Part shown: positions 50,433 to 58,837 of the stretch, in pieces
How positions within the stretch are numbered: position 1 is the first letter of the stretch
How the letters are laid out: every line of letters begins with the position of its first letter
Assembly (NCBI GenBank): GCA_038530285.1
Contig: JBCBCY010000005.1
Coordinates: 62,001-126,000, forward strand
Reading direction: 5' to 3'
Length of the DNA: 64,000 nt
Origin: JASJAR01 sp038530285
GTDB lineage: Bacteria > Pseudomonadota > Alphaproteobacteria > Rhodobacterales > Rhodobacteraceae
The notes under the pieces: generated by a model
The model's database searches: none
Seen by the model: the letters and a program-made list of their open reading frames with translations, nothing else
What the model was told of the DNA's origin: nothing
Position numbers and translations under genes: made by a program

Positions 50433-50490
50433 CTTTCATCGGCCCGACAAGACCTCCGCTGAGGCCGAAGGCCGGGGGCAGAGCCCCGCC
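50433..50490 (-). repeat. Dispersed repeat B, degenerate copy with GC-rich half
   Basis: GAGGCCGAAGGCCGGGGGCA at 50461 matches the GC-rich half of the copy at 30629-30684 with one change over about 24 bases, and CTTTCATCGGCC, GACCTCCGC before it correspond to the ATGAAG and CCGGAG ends. It lies between typA and the convergent scpB group. Confidence 0.55.
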
Positions 50491-50533
50491 CCGCTCGCCG
50501 CAGGCGCACAGGCAAACGCTGCATAGGGCCCGG

Positions 50534-50701
50534 CTAAAGGCGGCGGTTCAACCGGTTGGCCTGGCGCGCCAGTTTGGCGGTTTGACGCCCCTGGCTCTGA
50601 AGCCCCTGCCCTTTGGACCCGCCCATGCGGCGTGCGGCAAGGCGGACGCCTTTGCGCATCACCATGCGCAGGACCATGTTAATCAAGCGGTTCGCGTTCA
50701 T
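50534..50701 (-). CDS. 55-residue basic protein after scpB
   Basis: The ATG at 50701 has AGGAGG eight bases upstream, inside the scpB 3' end, which it overlaps by 23 bases. The product begins MNANRLINMVLRMVMRKGVR and is strongly basic, with an amphipathic N-terminal helix and a Gln/Arg/Asn-rich end. I recall similar small proteins after scpB in other roseobacters but know no function. In relatives the tat genes often follow; here typA converges instead. Confidence 0.65.
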   Translation of the reverse strand: MNANRLINMVLRMVMRKGVRLAARRMGGSKGQGLQSQGRQTAKLARQANRLNRRL

Positions 50702-51359
50702 CTTCAGCCTCCTGTGGGCGTTCTTCTTCCTCGTCGAACATGTCCGTCTGGTCTTCGGTGTCTTCGTCTTCGCCGGGCGCATCGGGGGGCGGACGGCTTT
50801 CCAAAAGCCCTGCCGCGCGCAATTCCTTCAGACCCGGCAGGTCCTTGGCCGTCGATAGCCCGAAATGGTCAAGAAACCCTTCTGTCACCACGAAGGTCAC
50901 AGGCCGCCCCGGCGTCATCTTGCGGCGGCCCAAGCGCACCCAATCGAGTTCGATCAGCTGGTCAATGGTCCCGCGTGACACGCTGACACCGCGAATTTCC
51001 TCGATCTCAGCCCGGGTGACGGGCTGATGATAGGCGATGATCGCAAGGGTCTCGATTGCGGCACGGCTGAGCTTGCGGGTCTCGACCGTTTCCTTTTGCA
51101 TCAGAAATCCAAGGTCGGGTGCCGTGCGGATCGCCCAGGCATCGCCGATTTTCACCACCGCGACGCCGCGGCCTTCATAGCGCTTTTTCAGGTGTTCCAG
51201 GGCGACCTTGGCATCGGCACCATGGGGCATGCGGGCGTTCAATTCGGCGACGGTCACGGGGTCTGCGGTGGCAAACAAAATCGCTTCGACCATGCGTTCC
51301 TGTTCAGCCTCGGGCGGGGCTTCGAACAGGGTCTCGGTTTCCTGCTGTGGCTCAGCCAT
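50679..51359 (-). CDS. scpB: Segregation and condensation protein B
   Basis: 226 residues. Two winged-helix domains: MVEAILFATADPVTVAELNA and RKLSRAAIETLAIIAYHQPV, then TRAEIEEIRGVSVSRGTIDQ and GRPVTFVVTEGFLDHFGL. The tail is acidic (EDEDTEDQTDMFDEEEE). With ScpA and SMC it forms condensin for chromosome organisation. It overlaps scpA by eight bases. Confidence 0.95.
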   Translation of the reverse strand: MAEPQQETETLFEAPPEAEQERMVEAILFATADPVTVAELNARMPHGADAKVALEHLKKRYEGRGVAVVKIGDAWAIRTAPDLGFLMQKETVETRKLSRAAIETLAIIAYHQPVTRAEIEEIRGVSVSRGTIDQLIELDWVRLGRRKMTPGRPVTFVVTEGFLDHFGLSTAKDLPGLKELRAAGLLESRPPPDAPGEDEDTEDQTDMFDEEEERPQEAEDEREPLD

Positions 51360-52134
51360 GGTCCGACCGTTTCACCAGGATGGCGCCGAAGGTTTCGGAT
51401 TGCTTGATTTCCAGCGCGCCGTTTTTCACCAGTTCAAGAGCGGCGGCAAAATGCGACGCGGTGGCAGACCGCACTTCGGCAGGCGAGCCATTCCAGCCCT
51501 CGGGCAGCCAGGTCGCAAGATCGGCCCAGTCGCCTGCGTAGGACAACAGCCCGCGCATCCGGTCCAGGGCCTGTTCCATGGTCATGATCTTGTCGCGGTC
51601 CATCGCATAGGGGCGGAATTCATCGCGGGTGCGAATGCGCGCATAGCCCTGCAACAGGTCCAGAAGCGTGGCGGTATAAGTGACCTTGCGCACGCGCGCG
51701 ACATCCTCGGTGATGCCACGGGCGAAGTAATCGCGGCCCTTCTGGTCGCGGCCCATCAGGCGGGCGGCGACATCGCGCATGGCCGCCAGCCGTTCCAGCT
51801 GAAACGCCAGATGGGCGGCCAACTCATCGCCCGAGGGGCCGTCATCGGTCGGGTCGGGCGGCAACAACAGCCGCGATTTCAAAAACGCCAGCCAGGCGGC
51901 CATCACCAGATAATCCGCCGCCAGTTCGATCCGCAGGGATTTGGCCTGTTCGACAAAGGTGAGGTATTGGCGCGCCAGGGCCAGAACCGAGATCTGGCGC
52001 AGATCGACTTTCTGGGTGCGCGCAAGGGTCAACAGCACGTCAAGCGGGCCTTCATAGCCGTCGACATCGACAATCAGCGCCTCGGCCTGAAGCCGGGCGT
52101 CAAGATCGCTGAAGGCATCGCCGTCAGGCATCAT
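51352..52134 (-). CDS. scpA: Segregation and condensation protein A
   Basis: 260 residues. The kleisin N-terminus binds SMC (GYEGPLDVLLTLARTQKVDL, then YLVMAAWLAFLKSRLLLP), and the C-terminal winged helix caps the other SMC head. Order nagZ-scpA-scpB with overlapping ends is typical for Rhodobacterales. It overlaps nagZ by 11 bases. Confidence 0.95.
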   Translation of the reverse strand: MMPDGDAFSDLDARLQAEALIVDVDGYEGPLDVLLTLARTQKVDLRQISVLALARQYLTFVEQAKSLRIELAADYLVMAAWLAFLKSRLLLPPDPTDDGPSGDELAAHLAFQLERLAAMRDVAARLMGRDQKGRDYFARGITEDVARVRKVTYTATLLDLLQGYARIRTRDEFRPYAMDRDKIMTMEQALDRMRGLLSYAGDWADLATWLPEGWNGSPAEVRSATASHFAAALELVKNGALEIKQSETFGAILVKRSDHG

Positions 52135-53128
52135 TTTCCTTTACGCTCTGCTCGTACATCGCAACAAGGCTTGCGGTGTCGATATCCCCAGGTGCGACGT
52201 GGTTCCATGCCGCGAGTGCGGCGTCTGCACGGGTTTGCCCCGCATCCGTAAGCCGCCCGGTGGCTGCCACCACCGCCTCCATTTCAGCCATTTCACCGTT
52301 GCAATGCAAGACCAGATCGCATCCCGCGGCAATGGCGGCTGTGGATCGCTGGGCGATAGAGCCCGAAAGCGCCCCCATCGAGATATCATCCGTCATCAAA
52401 AGCCCATCAAAGCCAATGTCTTGGCGGATCAGGTCGATGAGGACCGGCGACAAGGTGGCAGGCCGGGGGTCAATGGCGTCGAAAATGATGTGGCCGGTCA
52501 TCCCAAGGCGCATATGGGCGAACTTGCGACAAACGGCGAAATCCGAGGCGCCGAGTGTGGCGCGGTCTGCACAAACGCGGGGGACTTCGTTATGACTGTC
52601 TGCGAGGCTGCGCCCGTGGCCGGGCATATGTTTGATGACCGGCATCACGCCTTCACTCAGGCTGCCATCGATCACGCCTTGGGCGTTTTGGGCCACTTGA
52701 TCGGCGGTGGTGCCAAGACAGCGGTTGCGCAAAAACGGATGGGTCTTAGGTGTGGCGACATCCAGACAGGGCACGCAATTGGCGTTGATGCCGACCGCGC
52801 GCAGCTCTTGCGCGATGATCTTTGCGCGATAATAGAAGCTGGCCGGCGCCAAGGGCGAGTTCGCCTCCTCCAACGGCGGCAGCCACTGGCGCCAATGGGG
52901 CGGCCCCATGCGCTGCACCCGGCCGCCTTCCTGGTCGATGAAGATCGGGGCATCGCGGCCCACAGCCTCGCGCAGGGATGCGGTCAGGGCGCGGACCTGA
53001 TCCGGCGTGTCGATGTTGCGCGCAAAAAGGATGAACCCCCAGGGGTCAGCCTGGCGGAAAAAGGCGACCTCACCGGGGGACAGATTCGTGGCGGCGGGCG
53101 CGAGGATACACGCGCCCTGCCCGTTCAC
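52124..53128 (-). CDS. nagZ: Beta-N-acetylhexosaminidase NagZ
   Basis: 334 residues from the GTG at 53128, whose last two bases are part of the SPOR gene's stop (GTGA); an ATG at 53149 is in frame but overlaps more. GH3 fold: PIFIDQEGGRVQRM, the His-Asp pair loop VIKHMPGHGRSLADSHNE, and the nucleophile Asp in LLMTDDISMGALSG. It removes GlcNAc from anhydromuropeptides in cell-wall recycling in the cytoplasm. Confidence 0.95.
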   Translation of the reverse strand: MNGQGACILAPAATNLSPGEVAFFRQADPWGFILFARNIDTPDQVRALTASLREAVGRDAPIFIDQEGGRVQRMGPPHWRQWLPPLEEANSPLAPASFYYRAKIIAQELRAVGINANCVPCLDVATPKTHPFLRNRCLGTTADQVAQNAQGVIDGSLSEGVMPVIKHMPGHGRSLADSHNEVPRVCADRATLGASDFAVCRKFAHMRLGMTGHIIFDAIDPRPATLSPVLIDLIRQDIGFDGLLMTDDISMGALSGSIAQRSTAAIAAGCDLVLHCNGEMAEMEAVVAATGRLTDAGQTRADAALAAWNHVAPGDIDTASLVAMYEQSVKENDA

Positions 53129-54030
53129 CGTTGGATCACCGGGATGCAATTGGCGTCACCGGCCACCAGCACCGAACAAAAGCGGCGCGCATCAGCGAGA
53201 TCGGCAAAACCCGTCGCGCGCAGGCGGTAAAATGTCAGCCCGCCGGTTTCGGCCTGTTGGACAACTTTCGATTTGCCCACAAGGTAATCGCCGAACTGGC
53301 CTTCGGTCTGGGTCCAGGCGGCTTCGGCAAGTTCGGCGCTTTCAAACGCACCAAGCTGCACCAGCCGCGTACCCGCCGGGATCGCCGCCCCGGTGTCAGG
53401 CTGCGACGAAAGCGACGCGATGTTGGTCACCTGCAAGGGGCGCGCGCGCGGCAAAGGCGAGCGGGCCAACCCACCCGGCGGCGGTGTGGCGACGATTTCT
53501 TCGCGTGCGACTTCGAAGTCCCCTGCTTCGATCGACGCCAGGGCCGCGGCCACGGCCATATCGGTGGCATTGGCAGGTGTCGCGACGATGCCCGAGGGGG
53601 TGTCGCCCGTGGGGGGCGAGACCGGACCCAGGGGTACTAGCTCTGCGGCGGCGGCCTGCTCAAGCACGCCAGCCGCGGCGTCTTCGTCGGTCAGGGTTGC
53701 CGGTGCCGGGGCCAGAACAATGGTTTCAACGGGCGGCTCTGCGGTGCCTTCGGCCGCGATTGCGTTCACCGCCAGGCCCTGGTGTTCGGGGCGTGCGCCG
53801 CCGGGGTCTGCGGGCGCAATCCGCATCGGGCCTTCCAGTGCGCGCACCACCGGCACGCCCGAGACATCGCGCTGCATCAACTGCCAGCCCCATAGCCCGA
53901 GCCCTGCGATAAGGGCCACCGACAGGCCCGCACCGGCCCAGTTCAACCACTCGGTCAAACGGGTGTGTTCCGCCACTGGTTCGCTGCCCCAATGGGCATG
54001 AGCCCCTTGATTAAAGGTAAAATCCGCCAT
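53125..54030 (-). CDS. SPOR domain protein
   Basis: 301 residues. A short cytoplasmic start, one membrane helix (LSVALIAGLGLWGWQLM, about 36-53), a long Ala/Pro-rich periplasmic linker and a C-terminal SPOR domain (LVQLGAFESAELAEAAWTQT, then FYRLRATGFADLADARRFCS). SPOR domains bind denuded glycan strands at the division septum. It lies between argS and nagZ on the same strand. Confidence 0.88.
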   Translation of the reverse strand: MADFTFNQGAHAHWGSEPVAEHTRLTEWLNWAGAGLSVALIAGLGLWGWQLMQRDVSGVPVVRALEGPMRIAPADPGGARPEHQGLAVNAIAAEGTAEPPVETIVLAPAPATLTDEDAAAGVLEQAAAAELVPLGPVSPPTGDTPSGIVATPANATDMAVAAALASIEAGDFEVAREEIVATPPPGGLARSPLPRARPLQVTNIASLSSQPDTGAAIPAGTRLVQLGAFESAELAEAAWTQTEGQFGDYLVGKSKVVQQAETGGLTFYRLRATGFADLADARRFCSVLVAGDANCIPVIQR

Positions 54031-54102
54031 TGCCTTGCCTCACGTTGCGCCGACCTTTTGGTGGTCGGTCTATCCTGCTCGTGACCCCAGGCGCGGCGCG
54101 CT

Positions 54103-55827
54103 TTAGCGCATCTCTTCGACTGGTGTCACGCCGAGGATACCCAATCCTGACGAAAGTACAACTTCCACGGCACGCGGCAGCGCAATTTTTCGCCCCGTGG
54201 CGGCGGGATCGCCTTCGTGCAGGAAGCGCAGGGCGGGCTTTTCGTTGCCCTTGTTCCAAAGGGCATGGAACTCGGACGCCAATTCATACAGATAAAACGC
54301 CACCCGGTGGGGTTCATGGTTGCGCGCGGCGATCTCAACCAGGCGCGGCCATTCGGCGAGCTTTTTGGCCACGGCAATCTCGGACGGGTCTTCCAACAGC
54401 GCGTTGTCGGAATAATCAAGCTTCAGCGCTTCGGCCTTGCGCATGACAGACCGGATCCGCGCATGGGCGTATTGGACATAAAATACCGGGTTGTCCTTGG
54501 ATTGCTCGACCGCCTTGTCGAAATCGAAATCCAGCGGCGCGTCGTTTTTCCGGGTGAGCATGACAAACCGGGTGACATCCGCGCTGACCTCGTCAATGAG
54601 GTCGCGCAGGGTGATGAACGTCCCTGCCCGCTTGGACATCTTGTATTCCTGCCCGTCCTTGAAGAGCTTGACGATTTGCACAAGCTTCACATCGATGGGC
54701 ACCGTGGCGTCCGACAGGGCCGAAACCGCCGCACCAATCCGTTTGACATAGCCGCCGTGATCGGCGCCAAAGACGTTGATCAGCGCGTCATAGCCGCGGG
54801 CGATCTTGTCATCGTGGTAGGCGATATCGGGCGCGAAATAGGTCCAGGCGCCGTCGGATTTCTGGATCGGGCGGTCGACGTCATCGCCGTGTTCGGTGGA
54901 TTTGAACAACACCTGTTCGCGCGGTTCCCAGTCTTCGGGCACCTTGCCTTTGGGCGGCTCCAGCATGCCGCGATAGATCAGGCCCTTCTGGGCCAGCTCT
55001 TCGATCGCGCTTTCAATCCGGCCGGTGTCATAAAGCGATTTTTCCGAGAAGAAATGGTCCATCTCGACGCCAAGTGCTGCCATATCGGCTCGGATCAGGT
55101 CCATCATCGCATCGGTGGCAAAATCGCGTAGTGTCGCCAGCCAGACCTCTTCGCCCTGGCCGATGAAGGCGTCGCCGTGCTTGGCTTTCAGGGCCTCGCC
55201 CACGGCTTTGAGGTAATCGCCCGGATAGGTGCCATCGGGAAACTCGACGTGTTCCCCATGCGCTTCGAGGTAGCGCAGGTAGACCGAGCGCGCGAGCACA
55301 TCGACCTGGGCGCCGCCGTCGTTGATGTAGTATTCGCGCGTGACCTCGTAGCCCGCATAGGCCAGAAGCCGGGCAAGCGCGTCGCCGAAGACCGCGCCGC
55401 GCGTGTGGCCCACGTGCAAAGGCCCGGTGGGGTTGGCGGAGACAAATTCCACATTGACCTTGACGCCCGCGCCCAGCCCCGAATGCCCGTAAGCGCGCCC
55501 TGCATCGATGGCCTCGGCCACCACATCGTGCCAGATGGCCGGGTCGAGGCGCAGATTGATGAAACCGGGGCCTGCAACGTCAGCCGATGTGATGCGGGGA
55601 TCAGAGGTCAGACGCGCCGCAAGGTCGGTGGCCAGGTCGCGCGGGTTGGTTTTGGCAGGTTTGGCCAGGACCATTGCGGCATTGGTGGCCAGGTCACCAT
55701 GGGCGGCATCGCGCGGGGGTTCCACCGCGACATTGCCCCAGGACAGACCGCTCGGCAGACGGCCTTCGGCGACCATCGCATCGAGGGTTTCGATCACGGA
55801 GGTGCGGATGTCTGCGAAAATGTTCAT
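54103..55827 (-). CDS. argS: Arginyl-tRNA synthetase
   Basis: 574 residues. The HIGH-type motif is FVSANPTGPLHVGHTRGAVF, the KMSKS loop is EYKMSKRAGTFITL, and the DALR anticodon-binding domain closes the protein. It charges tRNA-Arg and needs the tRNA for amino acid activation. The start ATG at 55827 follows the repeat-B interval. The next gene is the SPOR protein, 72 bases on. Confidence 0.97.
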   Translation of the reverse strand: MNIFADIRTSVIETLDAMVAEGRLPSGLSWGNVAVEPPRDAAHGDLATNAAMVLAKPAKTNPRDLATDLAARLTSDPRITSADVAGPGFINLRLDPAIWHDVVAEAIDAGRAYGHSGLGAGVKVNVEFVSANPTGPLHVGHTRGAVFGDALARLLAYAGYEVTREYYINDGGAQVDVLARSVYLRYLEAHGEHVEFPDGTYPGDYLKAVGEALKAKHGDAFIGQGEEVWLATLRDFATDAMMDLIRADMAALGVEMDHFFSEKSLYDTGRIESAIEELAQKGLIYRGMLEPPKGKVPEDWEPREQVLFKSTEHGDDVDRPIQKSDGAWTYFAPDIAYHDDKIARGYDALINVFGADHGGYVKRIGAAVSALSDATVPIDVKLVQIVKLFKDGQEYKMSKRAGTFITLRDLIDEVSADVTRFVMLTRKNDAPLDFDFDKAVEQSKDNPVFYVQYAHARIRSVMRKAEALKLDYSDNALLEDPSEIAVAKKLAEWPRLVEIAARNHEPHRVAFYLYELASEFHALWNKGNEKPALRFLHEGDPAATGRKIALPRAVEVVLSSGLGILGVTPVEEMR

Positions 55828-55920
55828 GGGCGCGCTCTTTCAGGGTTGGCGGGGGTGTATCATTCGGGGGCGGCACGTCAACGCGGAGGGCTGCCGATCC
55901 TTGCATTAAGGATCGGGTTT

Positions 55921-55973
55921 CGATTTTTGAAAAATCGAGTGCCTCCGGCGGGAGTATTTTTGCCAGGATGAAG
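55921..55973 (+). repeat. Dispersed repeat B, copy 3 with leading hairpin
   Basis: CGATTTTTGAAAAATCG (55921-55937) is a hairpin, followed by the 35-base unit at 55939-55973 that is identical to 48481-48515. It lies between dgt and argS, both on the minus strand, and ends three bases before the dgt stop. Confidence 0.85.
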
Positions 55974-55976
55974 GCC

Positions 55977-57167
55977 CTACCGCCAGGCTTCGAGTTCCCC
56001 GGCCCCCTCGCCCGTCAGCCGCGCATGGCTTTGCAGGGCGAACCGGTCGGTCATCCCGGCGATGTAATCACACACGATCCGCGCCAGTTCGACCTCGGTC
56101 CGGGCAGCATCAACATCCTTGCGCCATTGTTTGGGCAGGGCACCTGGATTGGCCATGAGAAGCGGGAACAATTCATCAATGGCCTTGGTCACGGTCTTGC
56201 GCACCGCGACTACGGACGGGGCGCGGTACATGCGGTGAAACAGGAAGTTGCGGATGACCTGCAATTGTTCGAACGTGTCATCGGTGAAGCGGATCACGCT
56301 TTTGTCGGCCATTCGGATGTCGTGCGGGGTGTCGGGCGCAAGGTCCGCCAGACGCGCCTTCGCCACGCCGATGACGTCTTCGACGAGGATACCGAAGAAC
56401 CGGCGCAGGGCTTCGTGGCGGCGCCGGTAGTAGTTGAGGCCCGGGTAGGCCTGATCGACGGTCGCAAAACAGCGATCGAGGATCGGCAGTTCGGCCAGTT
56501 CATCGGTGGAAAAGAGCTCGGCGCGCAAGCCATCGTGCAGGTCATGGTGGTTGTAGGCGACATCGTCAGAAATTGCGGCCACCTGCGCTTCGGCGGAGGC
56601 GAAGGTGTGAAGTTCGAGGTCATGGGCCGCGTTGTAATCCGCCAGCGCCCAGGGCAGGTCGCCCAGGACAGGACCGTCGCCCCCAAGCGGCGCAATAGGG
56701 CCATTGTGTTTTGCAATGCCTTCAAGGGTTTCCCAGGTCAGGTTCAACCCGTCGAAATCGGCGTAATGGCGTTCAAGCGAGGTCACGATTCGCAAGGCCT
56801 GGGCGTTGTGATCAAACCCGCCATAGGGCGCCATCAACCGTTCCAGCGCATCCTCGCCGGTGTGGCCAAACGGCGGATGGCCCAGGTCATGGGCGAGTGC
56901 GAGCGCTTCTGTGAGTTCCGAATTCAGCCCCAGTGCACCCGAGATCGTGCGCGCCACTTGGGCGACTTCGATGGAATGGGTGAGACGCGTGCGAAAATAA
57001 TCGCCTTCATGTTCGATGAAGACCTGGGTTTTGTGTTTCAGACGCCGGAAGGCGCTGGCATGGATGATCCGGTCGCGGTCGCGCTGAAAACACGACCGAA
57101 ACGCGCTTTCATCTTCGGCAAAAAGGCGGCCGCGGCTTTGGGCCGGATCGCTGGCATATGGTTGCAT
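55977..57167 (-). CDS. dgt: dGTP triphosphohydrolase-like protein
   Basis: 396 residues with the HD-domain metal site: the first His in FRTRLTHSIEVAQVAR, then HD in LALAHDLGHPPFGHTGEDAL and a late Asp in VAAISDDVAYNHHDL. It splits dNTPs to nucleoside and triphosphate; this shorter form is the deoxyguanosinetriphosphate triphosphohydrolase-like branch, which is usually active on several dNTPs and activated by them. Divergent from the IscA-type gene. Confidence 0.94.
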   Translation of the reverse strand: MQPYASDPAQSRGRLFAEDESAFRSCFQRDRDRIIHASAFRRLKHKTQVFIEHEGDYFRTRLTHSIEVAQVARTISGALGLNSELTEALALAHDLGHPPFGHTGEDALERLMAPYGGFDHNAQALRIVTSLERHYADFDGLNLTWETLEGIAKHNGPIAPLGGDGPVLGDLPWALADYNAAHDLELHTFASAEAQVAAISDDVAYNHHDLHDGLRAELFSTDELAELPILDRCFATVDQAYPGLNYYRRRHEALRRFFGILVEDVIGVAKARLADLAPDTPHDIRMADKSVIRFTDDTFEQLQVIRNFLFHRMYRAPSVVAVRKTVTKAIDELFPLLMANPGALPKQWRKDVDAARTEVELARIVCDYIAGMTDRFALQSHARLTGEGAGELEAWR

Positions 57168-57245
57168 GGTGTCCCCGCCTCTCTTGAGGCCTGTTGTTTG
57201 GGTTCATATATTGCAAAGACATGAAATTAGCACCATGGACGTGTC

Positions 57246-57578
57246 ATGGATTTGAACTTGCCTCCGACTGTGACGCCGCGCGCCTTCCAGCGCCTGGCCG
57301 AGATCAATGCGACAGCCGATGCGCCCCAGGCCTTGCGGGTGGCTGTGGAAGGTGGCGGGTGTTCGGGGTTTCAATATGAAATCAAGCTGGATGTGCCGGC
57401 GGAGGATGATCTGGTGCTGGAAGGCGACGGCCAGAAGGTGCTGGTGGACCCCGTCAGCTTGCCGTTTCTGGCCAATGCCGTGATCGATTTTTCCCAAGAG
57501 CTGATCGGGGCCCGGTTTGTCATTGAAAACCCCAATGCCACGAGTTCCTGCGGCTGCGGCACCAGCTTTTCGATCTAG
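57246..57578 (+). CDS. erpA: Iron-sulfur cluster insertion protein, A-type (ErpA/IscA)
   Basis: 110 residues. The three cluster-binding Cys are in EGGGCSGFQYEI and SSCGCGTSF at the end, the standard A-type pattern. It passes Fe-S clusters to apo-enzymes. It is divergent from dgt and overlaps the stop of the convergent methyltransferase gene by four bases (57575-57578). Confidence 0.92.
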   Translation: MDLNLPPTVTPRAFQRLAEINATADAPQALRVAVEGGGCSGFQYEIKLDVPAEDDLVLEGDGQKVLVDPVSLPFLANAVIDFSQELIGARFVIENPNATSSCGCGTSFSI

Positions 57579-58186
57579 GCCCGCGCGCGCAGGATGTAGC
57601 CCATAGAGGTGCGGCTCGGCGGGCCGGACGGGAAGGCCACGCTGGTGGCATCAAACCCCGCAGCTTCGGCCCAGGCCATAACGGTGTTGGGTTGAAACGC
57701 TTGATGTCCCCAGACAAACCGAATGAGTGCGGTGCACCAGTGCGGCTTGGAAACGGCCAACAGGACCGTCCCGCCCGGGGCCAAACACCGGGCGAACCGT
57801 GAAAGTGCACGGGCGGGATCGTCGAGGTGTTCAATGAAATGGGCCGCCAGAATAACGTCATACGCCCCGCGTGGGACGTCGTTTGACGACAGTGACGAAA
57901 ATTCGGCCCCGACGCGACCGCCCACATGGTGAAGGTTCTTGCGGGCAGCCGCGCGCATCGACGCCGACAGATCCAGAAGATCGATCCGCCCGGGCGCTGC
58001 CATGTCCTGCAACATCAACGCAAACGCGCCCGTCCCACAGCCAGCATCGAGGGCCTGGCGCAGGCGCGGACCCAAAGCGGCCTGCGCGATGAGATGCCGA
58101 TATGCGGTGAGGTAGCCCAGACGCGCAATTTTACCGTGCCACGTCTGAGAGGCGCGGTCGTAGCGCCGTACGAGGGTTGTTGTCAT
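57575..58186 (-). CDS. Class I SAM-dependent methyltransferase
   Basis: 203 residues. SAM site ALDAGCGTGAFALMLQDM, the acidic loop IDLLDLSAS and GAYDVILAAHFIEHLDDPAR. It resembles UbiE/Methyltransf_11-type enzymes. It starts at 58186 and is divergent from a MarR-type regulator with two perfect palindromes in the 125-base gap, so it is probably that regulator's target. The methyl acceptor is unknown. Confidence 0.85.
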   Translation of the reverse strand: MTTTLVRRYDRASQTWHGKIARLGYLTAYRHLIAQAALGPRLRQALDAGCGTGAFALMLQDMAAPGRIDLLDLSASMRAAARKNLHHVGGRVGAEFSSLSSNDVPRGAYDVILAAHFIEHLDDPARALSRFARCLAPGGTVLLAVSKPHWCTALIRFVWGHQAFQPNTVMAWAEAAGFDATSVAFPSGPPSRTSMGYILRARA

Positions 58187-58225
58187 GGGCTGCCTTCGTC
58201 ATGTTTTTCGGATGGCGGGCGATGT

Positions 58226-58242
58226 CGTCAAGTAGCTTGACG
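58226..58242. promoter_or_regulatory. MarR-type operator 1 (CGTCAAG-TAG-CTTGACG)
   Basis: A perfect seven-base inverted repeat with a three-base spacer, 40 bases upstream of the methyltransferase start. The sequence GTCAAG-N3-CTTGAC recurs at 58268-58282, centre to centre 41 bases apart. MarR dimers bind palindromes of this size. Confidence 0.75.
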
Positions 58243-58267
58243 TTATAGACCTCGCTGGTTGATTTTA

Positions 58268-58282
58268 GTCAAGCCACTTGAC
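58268..58282. promoter_or_regulatory. MarR-type operator 2 (GTCAAG-CCA-CTTGAC)
   Basis: A perfect six-base inverted repeat with a three-base spacer, 30 bases before the MarR gene start. It shares both arms with operator 1. Its place suggests autorepression of the regulator, with operator 1 controlling the divergent methyltransferase. Confidence 0.75.
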
Positions 58283-58311
58283 GAAAGCGGGCCAGGTCCC
58301 CAAAAGGCCCC

Positions 58312-58773
58312 ATGACCGATCGTTCTGACATCAAGCTGATTGACCATATCGGGGTCGACCTGTGGGCGGCGGCCGATGCATGGAAAGCCCACTACACATC
58401 CGCGATGGTGCGGGCCGGGCATGCGCATTTTGCGAGCTCAGGGGCGGCGATTTTGCAGTTCATCGGCCCCCGGGGCGCGCGGCCAGCCGACCTTGCGCGC
58501 CAGCTTGGCATCAGCCGGCAAGCGGTACAGCAATTGATCGACGCGTTGGAGGTTGACGGCGTGGTCACACGCGCCCCCGATCCGGCAGATGGACGCGGCA
58601 AGATCATCCGGCTGACCGACAAGGGGACCCAAGCCCATTGGCGCGGCAACATCGTGAAGGCCAAAATTGAAGCTGAGCTGACCGAGGCCATCGGGCCGGA
58701 GGGGTTGCAGCGCCTGAAGGACGATCTGGCCCGGATCACGGCAATTCTGGCGGGCACGCAGGACCCGCAGTGA
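58312..58773 (+). CDS. MarR-family transcriptional regulator
   Basis: 153 residues. The winged helix-turn-helix lies at about 60-110: GARPADLARQLGISRQAVQQ, then LIDALEVDGVVTRAPDPADG and GKIIRLTDKG (the wing). Long helices at both ends form the dimer. It probably represses itself and the divergent methyltransferase through the two palindromes at 58226-58242 and 58268-58282. The inducer is unknown. Confidence 0.9.
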   Translation: MTDRSDIKLIDHIGVDLWAAADAWKAHYTSAMVRAGHAHFASSGAAILQFIGPRGARPADLARQLGISRQAVQQLIDALEVDGVVTRAPDPADGRGKIIRLTDKGTQAHWRGNIVKAKIEAELTEAIGPEGLQRLKDDLARITAILAGTQDPQ

Positions 58774-58837
58774 TCCCCGCGCGGTTTCATCCGTTGCCCC
58801 CTTGTCTTCCCCCATGGGCCCGGGTCACAAAGCGGGC

